DNA from: Pirellulaceae bacterium
GTDB taxonomy: Bacteria; Planctomycetota; Planctomycetia; Pirellulales; Pirellulaceae
DNA: 48,048 nucleotides
Assembly: GCA_016784735.1 (NCBI GenBank)
Contig: JADHUC010000042.1
Span: 1 to 48,048 of the forward strand
Reading direction: 5' to 3'
Shown: one piece after another, positions 8,861 through 16,013 of the stretch
Numbering within the stretch: position 1 is the stretch's first letter
Layout: every line of letters starts with the position of its first letter
Program-made: the position numbers and the translations under genes
The notes under the pieces: generated by a model
Told to the model about the DNA's origin: nothing
What the model saw: only the letters and a program-made list of their open reading frames with translations
Database searches by the model: none

Positions 8861-10225
8861 TTATGGCATGACGTCCTTTGCCCAATCGTCGTGAAGCTTT
8901 CGCAGGCGTGCGACCATTTCCGGTTTCTGCTTAGCGTAGTCAACGACCTCGGGTTCTTCATCCGCAAGATTGTGCAGGGACGCCTGCGGGCGGTCATCTC
9001 GGCCGATGAGCTTCCAATCACCCTCGCGCACGGACCAATTCTTGTGCCATTGGAAGTGGAGGACCCGGTGTGGCGTGGCGGCAGTGTCCGTTTTGATGAC
9101 AGGTAATAGGCTGTGTCCGTCAAGGTGTGCCTCAGGCTTCTCAACGCCACAAAGGTCGAGCACAGTCGGGTACCAGTCCATCGCTGTAATAGCCTGTTCT
9201 CGGACTTCCCCCTGGGGCAATTTCGCTGGAAAGCTGATGATTGCCGGCACGCGCACGCCGCCTTCAAGAAACGAGCCTTTCTGGCCAATCCATTTGCCCG
9301 TATTACCGCCCCCGTGTGCGCCGTAGAAATGGCCTTTGGGGTAACCGCTCTTGTGGTTGTCCACGCGGATGCGGTTCGTATTTTCCATCGAATGGCCGTT
9401 GTCACTCATGAAGATGATGATGGTGTTTTCGCGGAGCTTCAACTCTTCCAACTTGTCGACAATCTGACCGATGAAGTGATCCGTGGTGGTCACAATAGCC
9501 GCATATGGCCTGCGTGGGCCGGTCAGGTTCTCGTACAGCTTCTCGTGCTGTTCGAGCGCCTGCTCGGGGTAATGCGGAATATTGAAAGCCACGTACAGGA
9601 AGAATGGCCGGTCCCTGTTCTCGTCGATAAATTTCAGCGAACGATCAACCATCAGTGATGGAAAATACTCGCCCTTCGCCCAAACCTCGGTAGTGCCCTC
9701 GTACAGGTCGTGGAAGCCCTGGCCGTGAAGGAAATAGTGATTGTAGTTGTCGATGAAACCGTCTCGGATTCCGAAGAACTCGTCGAAACCCTGCTTCTTC
9801 GGCCCAAAGTCTCGATGTGACCCGAGATGCCATTTGCCGAACAAGGCCGTGCGATAACCGGCCGGACGGAGCGCTTCGGCCAGTGTCACTTCCTCCAACG
9901 CCATGTTGATCCCGTCCGGCCCGTTCATATTCCCCTGCGTCCAATGGTTCACCCCGCCACGTTGCGGATGACGTCCGGTCATCAACGCCGCTCGCGCCGG
10001 GCAGCAGACCGTGTGGGCATACGCCTGTGTGAAACGCACGCCCGTGGCCGCCAGCTTGTCGATGTTCGGTGTGTGCAGATCATTGGAGCCGTAACAGTTG
10101 GCGTCCAGCGTGCCCTGGTCGTCGGTGAAAAGGAAAACAACGTTGGGCGGATTGGCAGCGATCGCCGAGGGGACGTCAAATAGTCCCCAACCAACCACGG
10201 TGACGAGCAATAGTGTTCTCAACAT
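8861..10225 (-). CDS. Secreted arylsulfatase-family sulfatase
   Basis: 454 residues. The ATG at 10225 is preceded by AAGGAA. A Sec signal peptide occupies about residues 1-23 (LLLVTVVGWG ... AIAAN). The metal site FTDDQG, the FGly motif CCPAR (Cys74), FMSDNGHS and EGGVRVPA are in the expected order and the length is typical. The second Cys in CCPAR falls at the free X position of CxPAR, so it should still be converted. A sulfated glycan substrate is likely but not readable from sequence. It is the first gene of a two-sulfatase minus-strand unit and shares a 92-bp divergent region with a TPR-like gene. Confidence 0.93.
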   Translation of the reverse strand: MLRTLLLVTVVGWGLFDVPSAIAANPPNVVFLFTDDQGTLDANCYGSNDLHTPNIDKLAATGVRFTQAYAHTVCCPARAALMTGRHPQRGGVNHWTQGNMNGPDGINMALEEVTLAEALRPAGYRTALFGKWHLGSHRDFGPKKQGFDEFFGIRDGFIDNYNHYFLHGQGFHDLYEGTTEVWAKGEYFPSLMVDRSLKFIDENRDRPFFLYVAFNIPHYPEQALEQHEKLYENLTGPRRPYAAIVTTTDHFIGQIVDKLEELKLRENTIIIFMSDNGHSMENTNRIRVDNHKSGYPKGHFYGAHGGGNTGKWIGQKGSFLEGGVRVPAIISFPAKLPQGEVREQAITAMDWYPTVLDLCGVEKPEAHLDGHSLLPVIKTDTAATPHRVLHFQWHKNWSVREGDWKLIGRDDRPQASLHNLADEEPEVVDYAKQKPEMVARLRKLHDDWAKDVMP

Positions 10226-10317
10226 GAAACGATTCCTTGTGTGGTACAGATACAGTTATACTATCGTGGATGGAACAATGAGAGACCGGGCAGATCATCT
10301 TCATGGGAGATCCAGCA
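10226..10317. promoter_or_regulatory. Divergent promoter region, sulfatase / TPR-like gene
   Basis: 92 bases between two divergent starts, so promoters in both directions must be here. TATACT at 10257-10262 is a reasonable -10 hexamer for the plus-strand gene. No convincing -35 box is spaced with it. Confidence 0.35.
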
Positions 10318-11322
10318 ATGCGAAGGTGCTTTTTTGCGAATTGCTGGGCGGTGGCTCTGGCTGCGGCGACGTTTGCCTTCGGCCAAGATCGCACCGGCCA
10401 GGAAGTGAATGATACGAAGACTGCCGAAAAGCTGGCTCGTGAAGCCTTTGAAGAGGTCTTCGAGATCCCTGATGACGCCATAGTCGCGGTGTTGGAGAAG
10501 AACGGCATGCACGGACGTTTCGAAGTGAAAGTGCTGTTGAATCGCATGCCGGACGGCTGTTTCGGTACGGAGAGAAAGCCCACGGCGTGGGTCAAGGCAA
10601 ACGGCGACGTCAAGCTGTGCGTATGGCGGCTCGATGCGCCGGGAAAGGACCTTCCGGAGCCTTCGGCGATTGCCCAGGCCTTTATCTTTGGAAAGAAAAA
10701 GGACCCCGACACGGCAATTGTGCTGATCCGACGGTGGCTGGAAGCTAATCGCGAGCGCGACGATTACTCCGTGCATTTCGATGACGCCTACGCTCGTCTG
10801 ACGTGGGTGTACCGCGAAGCTCAGAGGACCGACGAGATGGTAGAGACATTGGAGAGCGAACTGGCGAAAGCGAAAAACCCAAAGGCTCGCTATGCCATCT
10901 ATCAGGAACTGGCACGCTGGTACGCCAGCGAAAAGCAGATCGAGAAAGCGGTCGAGTGTTGGGAATTGGCTCGCGACAGTATGAAGGACGGCACGCATGC
11001 TTGGTTCGTAACACGACGAGCTTTGCCGTTTCGGGAAATCGGCAAGTTGTGGCTCAGCGTCGGAAAGGAAAACCAAGCGGTCAAGTACTTGGAAGCGTTT
11101 CGTGACACGGAATATGTCAAGGGCACGCTCGAAGTTGAAACGGCAGAATTGCTCGGAGACATCTACGAGCGGCGCAAGGAATGGGGAAAAGCGGCGGCCT
11201 TGTACAAGAGCGTCCTTACCTACGACCCGTCGCGGGCGGCCAGTCCGCAGTATGTCGAGCGATTGCTGGACGGATTCCGTGCCCGCTTGCAGCGGTTGCC
11301 GGACAACAAGAAAACGGATTGA
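10318..11322 (+). CDS. Secreted protein with TPR-like helices, function unknown
   Basis: 334 residues. The ATG at 10318 is preferred over the ATG at 10303 because GGGAG lies 8 nt upstream and the product starts with a compact signal peptide (MRRCFFANCWAVALAAATFAFGQ). An alpha/beta region occupies about 25-125 (FEVKVLLNRMPDG; DVKLCVWRL). From about 140 onward there are helical repeats of TPR character (YARLTWVYREAQRTDEMVE; ARWYASEKQIEKAVECWE; LGDIYERRKEWGKAAALY). No catalytic motif is evident. It ends 2 nt before the convergent SGNH hydrolase gene. I do not recognise the family. Confidence 0.75.
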   Translation: MRRCFFANCWAVALAAATFAFGQDRTGQEVNDTKTAEKLAREAFEEVFEIPDDAIVAVLEKNGMHGRFEVKVLLNRMPDGCFGTERKPTAWVKANGDVKLCVWRLDAPGKDLPEPSAIAQAFIFGKKKDPDTAIVLIRRWLEANRERDDYSVHFDDAYARLTWVYREAQRTDEMVETLESELAKAKNPKARYAIYQELARWYASEKQIEKAVECWELARDSMKDGTHAWFVTRRALPFREIGKLWLSVGKENQAVKYLEAFRDTEYVKGTLEVETAELLGDIYERRKEWGKAAALYKSVLTYDPSRAASPQYVERLLDGFRARLQRLPDNKKTD

Positions 11323-11324
11323 CT

Positions 11325-12053
11325 CTACTTCGGTGCCTCGTGCTTGTTCCGCGAGTCGTCCCCGAGTGCTTCCATAGTCGCCGCTACCACTTTCTTGGCA
11401 AGCAACAGGGAACCTTCCTCCGTGAAGTGAACATTGCCTGGCGCGGTCGTCATGGTCTTCATGTGGGGCACCATCAACGCGTGCAGATCGTTGATCGGGA
11501 TGCCATGCTCTTTCATCACTTCTGCGGCGACGCGGTTGTAAACCACGTCGTCGCCAACCTTGCGACCGGCTTCCTCTTCGGGAACCGGTGTCGTCGAAGC
11601 CCAGATCAGTTTGGCATCGGTCTTCTTCAGAATGGCAACGATCTTCTGTAGGTTCTCGCGGTATTGATCCGGCGTGTGAGTGAGCTTGCCGTGAACCTTG
11701 TCACGTCGTCCCTGAGTTTTCGATTCCGGATTGCGATAACACAGATCCCACAGCCCCCAATTGAAATGGATCACATCCCATCGGCCCTTTTTCGGATTCA
11801 GCCACTTGGGCAAACCGGCCAGCCCCATGCCAGTGTGTCCTGCATTTCCCCGAACGCGATGCACTTCCGCCTTGCCTTTCAACAAGTCGATCACCGGTCG
11901 CGTATAGCCAATCGAAATCGAATCGCCGATCAGCAATACTCGTGGCAGTGCGGAATCGTCCGGTGGATCTTGCTGCCCGGCAGGACAGGTCGAAGTCGAT
12001 AGGAATCCGGCAAAAACAACCGAAAGAAGGGCAGATCGTAACAGCGTCAACAT
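11325..12053 (-). CDS. Secreted SGNH/GDSL-type hydrolase
   Basis: 242 residues from the ATG at 12053, with AAAGGTGAA upstream and a signal peptide (MLTLLRSALLSVVFAGFL). Block I is LLIGDSISIGY with the nucleophile Ser45. GNAGHTG and the NWGLWDL segment match blocks II/III, and the catalytic His lies in GNVHFTEEG near the C-terminus. SGNH enzymes with a signal peptide are typically carbohydrate acetyl esterases. Being last in a unit with an esterase gene fits removal of acyl groups from a polysaccharide. The frame stays open upstream to 12254, but that extension overlaps the neighbouring gene and lacks a signal sequence. Confidence 0.88.
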   Translation of the reverse strand: MLTLLRSALLSVVFAGFLSTSTCPAGQQDPPDDSALPRVLLIGDSISIGYTRPVIDLLKGKAEVHRVRGNAGHTGMGLAGLPKWLNPKKGRWDVIHFNWGLWDLCYRNPESKTQGRRDKVHGKLTHTPDQYRENLQKIVAILKKTDAKLIWASTTPVPEEEAGRKVGDDVVYNRVAAEVMKEHGIPINDLHALMVPHMKTMTTAPGNVHFTEEGSLLLAKKVVAATMEALGDDSRNKHEAPK

Positions 12054-12091
12054 GGTTTCACCTTTGGCAGTTCTGGAATTGAACGAAATTT

Positions 12092-14011
12092 CTATTTCGA
12101 CCGGTCCTCCCGACTCGAAGCCTTCTGCTTCAGCCGATCCAGTTCCGGCTCCAAGTCGCGGAGCCAGCGGCGGCAGGCGCTTGGCCATTCGGATGTGGGA
12201 TACGAGATCGGGTCGATCCCGCCTCCGTGGCCGCCGGTCGCGTACACGTGACACTCGGCGGGGATTCGGGCTTCGCGAACGTCGAGGTAGAAGTTCAACA
12301 TTCCGCGCGTGAAACGATCGTTTCGTGCGATGGCCATGAACATGGGCGGCGTGACGTTGCGCCGGAGGTCCTTCACCAACGGATCGACGTCGTTCGAGTC
12401 ACTGGGTTCGGTCAAATATGCCGGGTAGACCAGTAGTGCGAAATCGGGACGGCAGTTCTGCTGGTCAACTTCGTCGATCGGCTTGTACGCATCGGTGGCG
12501 AAGTTTGTGCAAAGCGTCGCGCAGAGATGGCCACCGGCCGAGAACCCACAGATTCCCACTTTGTAAGGATCGATGTTCCATTCGTCGGCCCTTGCCCGGA
12601 CGATACGCATTGAACGCTGCAGGTCCTGAAGGGCGTGATGGTGTTTGGGGAAATCGCCCTCGCGCCGCGGGACACGATACTTGAGCAGGATACCCGTGAT
12701 TCCCTGTTCGTTCAGCCATTGGCAGATCCGTGTCCCCTCGTGTTCCGCTGCCAGCCCGTTGTACGCGCCGCCCGGGCACACGATCACCGCTTTGCCCGTT
12801 GCTTCCTCTTCCGAGGGCTGAACGACCGTCAATGTCGGTCGCGTCACGTTGCGGATGTTCAGCGCATTGCCGCCGCGCGATCGGGCTGTGACAAGTTCGG
12901 AGCCCGGTTCCAGCGTTTCATCCGGTCCGATGCCGTCCGGCCATACGGGGACAACCGGGCAGTCGCGGCCGAGGATCTGGCGGAGCCGCTGGTCGCCAAG
13001 GGTGAGGTCACCGCTGGTCGCGACGTCAGGCAGCGACTTGGCCTTGTAGGCAAGTGGTTGTGGTCGCGAGGGTGCGTCGACAACTCCGTGATCGCCCAGG
13101 AACCGATAGCACTCGCCCGCCCACTCGCCAAACGGGTGTTTTTCGATCGCGCCGCCGTGGCCACCTTCAGGGTAGATGTGCAGTTCGGCCGACACGTCTG
13201 CCTCTAGTAGCGCCAAGTAATATTCGATCGAACCGATCGTGAACTTGTCGGGCCGAGTGATGCCGATCAATATCGGCGGGGTGGCGTCTTTCGAGATGCG
13301 ATCGTAGTGCAGCTTCGCGTCGCGTTCGCGCGACATAATCGGGTACGTCAGATAGGCGGGATACAGCAACACAACGAAATCCGGTCGGCAACTGACGCGA
13401 TCCGAATCGTCGATCGGCTCGTACCATCGTTCCTTGTGATTAATCGCCAGCGACGCGGCGAGATGTCCTCCTGCGGAAAACCCGCCGATCCCGATCTTGT
13501 CCGGGGCAATCTCCCACTCCGCCGCCCGGGCACGCAGTATCCCAATGGCCCGCTGCGCATCCTGTAGCGGCTGATGGTTCATCGCGTAGTCATGGTGTCG
13601 CTTGGGTACGCGATATTTCAGCAACACAACGGTGATACCACGCTGGTTCATCCATTTCGCGGTCTCTACGACGGGCCCACAGCCCAGACTTCCGTATCCG
13701 CCGCCCGGACACAGGACCAATGCCGCGCCCGTGTTTTTGTCGGCCGGCGGCGAAACGATTGTCATCGACGGGCTGGTGACATTCGAGATGATCAGCAGGC
13801 CGTCGCGATCGCGATAAGTGGTCTTGAACACTTCGTCGCCCAACTGCTTCGGTTCATCCGGCACTTTGCCATCGGGCCACAGTCGAACAACGGGGCAATC
13901 GCGACCGATGGCTTCGCGAAATCGCTGTTCCCCGATCGTCAGATCCGCCGCATGGGCAGATGAAGTGACCAGCAGAGAGACAAGGAGCAGAATCCGTTGT
14001 GATGCTTTCAT
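12092..14011 (-). CDS. Secreted tandem-duplicated alpha/beta-hydrolase (acetyl-esterase type)
   Basis: 639 residues from the ATG at 14011, with AAAGG upstream and a signal peptide (MKASQRILLLVSLLVTSSAHA). It contains two complete, clearly homologous alpha/beta-hydrolase domains of about 310 residues. Each starts with a DLT[IL]G[ED]QR ... GRDCPVV...WPDG block. Each has the oxyanion motif CPGG[GA]Y, a nucleophile in GFSAGGH (Ser179 and Ser491), a candidate acid (RPDKFT; RNDRFT) and a His in GGHGG. Both halves keep all catalytic residues, so both may be active. The fold resembles xylan/pectin acetyl esterases. The SGNH gene follows 38 nt downstream on the same strand. Confidence 0.9.
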   Translation of the reverse strand: MKASQRILLLVSLLVTSSAHAADLTIGEQRFREAIGRDCPVVRLWPDGKVPDEPKQLGDEVFKTTYRDRDGLLIISNVTSPSMTIVSPPADKNTGAALVLCPGGGYGSLGCGPVVETAKWMNQRGITVVLLKYRVPKRHHDYAMNHQPLQDAQRAIGILRARAAEWEIAPDKIGIGGFSAGGHLAASLAINHKERWYEPIDDSDRVSCRPDFVVLLYPAYLTYPIMSRERDAKLHYDRISKDATPPILIGITRPDKFTIGSIEYYLALLEADVSAELHIYPEGGHGGAIEKHPFGEWAGECYRFLGDHGVVDAPSRPQPLAYKAKSLPDVATSGDLTLGDQRLRQILGRDCPVVPVWPDGIGPDETLEPGSELVTARSRGGNALNIRNVTRPTLTVVQPSEEEATGKAVIVCPGGAYNGLAAEHEGTRICQWLNEQGITGILLKYRVPRREGDFPKHHHALQDLQRSMRIVRARADEWNIDPYKVGICGFSAGGHLCATLCTNFATDAYKPIDEVDQQNCRPDFALLVYPAYLTEPSDSNDVDPLVKDLRRNVTPPMFMAIARNDRFTRGMLNFYLDVREARIPAECHVYATGGHGGGIDPISYPTSEWPSACRRWLRDLEPELDRLKQKASSREDRSK

Positions 14012-14031
14012 GAGACCTTTCTTTTCGCCGG

Positions 14032-14106
14032 TCATGGCAACTTGACGGGCCCGCCTTTGCGAACGGCGAAGTCCATCCCGACATGCCACGAATCATGGTT
14101 AGCTTT
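14032..14106 (-). pseudogene. C-terminal remnant of an unidentified gene
   Basis: Upstream of the esterase start, a minus-strand frame reads YWKANHDSWHVGMDFAVRK and then GGPVKLP before a TGA at 14032-14034. It looks like a real protein end: aromatic-rich, free of repeat character, and with its stop 20 nt before the next start as in an operon. Going upstream it runs straight into the nested palindrome at 14107-14272, with no body of a gene behind it. I do not recognise the family. Confidence 0.45.
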
Positions 14107-14272
14107 CCAGTAGGTCCCGTCTGCCGGACGGGACCTTCGAGTTGGAGTTCACGCTTCAGCGTGTTTTCCGGCACGCTGAAGCGTAAACTCCAACGATAGA
14201 CCTCGGCTCCACTTCGCTCGGCTGAGCTGTTGCTGGAAGACAAGGTCCCGTCCGGCAGACGGGACCTACTGG
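14107..14272. repeat. 31-bp perfect inverted repeat with another palindrome nested inside
   Basis: The arms at 14107-14137 and 14242-14272 are perfect reverse complements. Each arm is itself a small hairpin (AGGTCCCGTC, 5-nt loop, GACGGGACCT). A different palindrome lies between them (14141-14194), so one element probably inserted into the other. The layout is MITE-like; no transposase is present. Confidence 0.88.
14141..14194. repeat. 23-bp inverted repeat, second copy of the 7058-7119 family
   Basis: The arms at 14141-14163 and 14172-14194 pair with one mismatch; the loop is 8 nt. The arm GTTGGAGTTCACGCTTCAGC matches the element at 7058 except at one base. Both arms carry the same T-to-C change, a compensatory change that keeps the stem paired. 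Confidence 0.9.
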
Positions 14273-14295
14273 GAACCAGGCCGCTTGCTCGCCGT

Positions 14296-15804
14296 CTAGA
14301 CCTTGTCAGCCGTTGGGCAGACGAAGCCTTTGCGGTATTCGCGGGTGACCATTGCCGTGGCTTCGGGCGAATCGGGAAACACTTCTTCTTCGGGATCGAA
14401 CTTCAGCAGCGGTCCCATGGAAATCGGATACTTGGCCAGATCGACGCCATTGTCGGCCAAGTGCGTTAGCGTGCGCTGTAGGGTAGCATCGTTGTCGTCC
14501 AGGCTCTTGATGCCGGCTAGGGCACTCTTGGCTTCCTCGGGCGATACCTTGTTGTCCTCGCCCAGGTAGTAAGAAATGTTGGCCAAGTGGGCCAGCGCCG
14601 CCGACAGGTGGCCTTCCCACGCGTCGGAGTTCAATTCGTCGGCGTTGCGGCTGATGCATGCGCTGATGAAGTTTTTGAAATGGTCTCCGCCGCCGCCGAA
14701 CTCCTTGATCACGTTGAAGTCCTTGTCGTAGGCGATGCACTTCGTGTAGGTTTTCTGAACGAGGTATCCCTCGCTGCCGTAGAAGACGACGCCGATTTTG
14801 TTGCCGCTTGTACTCTGGAAGAGCTTGTTCAACTCTTCGTCGGCCGAATCGTTAACCGACAGTCCGCGAGTCTCGAACACCATGCACTTGTCGCCGTAAT
14901 CGTAGATTCCGACTTCGGTGTTAGCCGTATCGCCCGCGTCTACGTAGCTGCCGTCGCCGCGTTCGGCTTGATATCCGAGTCGGCCGCCGTAGGCGATCAC
15001 GCTGCTGGGATGCGTGTCGACACCAAGTCCCCAACGGGCGATATCAGTCTGATGCGGCCCTTGGTTACCCGAATCGCCATTGCCGTACATTCGTTGCCAA
15101 TGCCAGTCGTAGTGGAACCGCCCGCGAGTGAGTTTCGGATCGGTGAACGGAGCCGGGCCGGACCAGAGGTTGAAGTCGACTTCGGCTGGAATCGTATAAT
15201 CACCTTTCGAGCCGATGGACTTGCGCCGCTTGTAGCACAGCCCGCGCGCCAGCTTCACTTCGCCGATCCCGCCGTCCTCGATGAATTTCACGGCATCTTG
15301 AATGGCCGGGTTTGATCGGCATTGCGTACCGACTTGGCACATACGGCCGTACTTGCGCGCCGCAGCAACCAATGCGGCACCTTCAGCGATGTCGTGGGAA
15401 ATGGGCTTCTCGACATAGACGTCTTTGCCCGCCTGCATCGCCCAGACGCCGGTCAACGCGTGCCAGTGGTTCGGCGTTGCCGTGCTGACGATGTTGACCG
15501 CATCGTCGTCGAACGCCTCTCGCATATCGCGAACAAATTTCGGTTTGACGCCCTGCTGCTTCTTGGCCACCTGTTCGCAGCGGTTCTGACCCACTTTCTC
15601 GTCGGCGTCGACAATGTACAGAATGGTCGTCCGCGAATCGCCCTGGAAAGCACCAATGTGGCTGCCGCCACGCCCGCGGACGCCAACCACGGCTACGCCC
15701 AGCGTCTCGTTCGCACCTTGGGCCCTGGCAATGTACGGAGCGGCAGACACGGCGGCGGCTGCAAGCGAATTACGGATAAAGCGACGTCGAGTGATCTTGG
15801 TCAT
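14296..15804 (-). CDS. Tat-exported Gfo/Idh/MocA-family oxidoreductase
   Basis: 502 residues from the ATG at 15804, with AAGGAG upstream. The twin-arginine signal (TRRRFIRNSLAAAAVSAA) implies export of a folded, cofactor-loaded enzyme. The NAD(P)-binding Rossmann start is VAVVGVRGRGGSH. The catalytic-Lys motif is YVEKPISHD, followed by the C-terminal alpha/beta domain (DWHWQRMYGNGDSGNQGPHQ). Family members oxidise or reduce sugar hydroxyls; exported ones keep the cofactor bound. Its paralogue lies at 18553-20055. An open extension to 16023 is rejected because it precedes both the RBS and the Tat signal. It is the head of the minus-strand unit containing the esterases. Confidence 0.93.
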   Translation of the reverse strand: MTKITRRRFIRNSLAAAAVSAAPYIARAQGANETLGVAVVGVRGRGGSHIGAFQGDSRTTILYIVDADEKVGQNRCEQVAKKQQGVKPKFVRDMREAFDDDAVNIVSTATPNHWHALTGVWAMQAGKDVYVEKPISHDIAEGAALVAAARKYGRMCQVGTQCRSNPAIQDAVKFIEDGGIGEVKLARGLCYKRRKSIGSKGDYTIPAEVDFNLWSGPAPFTDPKLTRGRFHYDWHWQRMYGNGDSGNQGPHQTDIARWGLGVDTHPSSVIAYGGRLGYQAERGDGSYVDAGDTANTEVGIYDYGDKCMVFETRGLSVNDSADEELNKLFQSTSGNKIGVVFYGSEGYLVQKTYTKCIAYDKDFNVIKEFGGGGDHFKNFISACISRNADELNSDAWEGHLSAALAHLANISYYLGEDNKVSPEEAKSALAGIKSLDDNDATLQRTLTHLADNGVDLAKYPISMGPLLKFDPEEEVFPDSPEATAMVTREYRKGFVCPTADKV

Positions 15805-16013
15805 GGAATACTCCTTCGTGGGGCAGCAACTCTGGACGGTCGCACACGATTGTAATTGAAAGCGGGCGAGTGTGTGAGACGTGGGCTGTCTCAACTCTGC
15901 AATTCTTGCCTGCGACTCGGGACCATCGCTGTCCAGGTCATGGTAGACATCGTTTGCGTTTGCGTCTATTGTGACTGCGCCCCAACCGCTTCGTTCCACG
16001 GGAATACGGATAC

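Noticed and set aside
9996..10010. Possible inactive sulfatase because the motif reads CCPAR.
   Set aside because: The second Cys is at the variable position of CxPAR; the first Cys, Pro and Arg are in place, so maturation should be normal.
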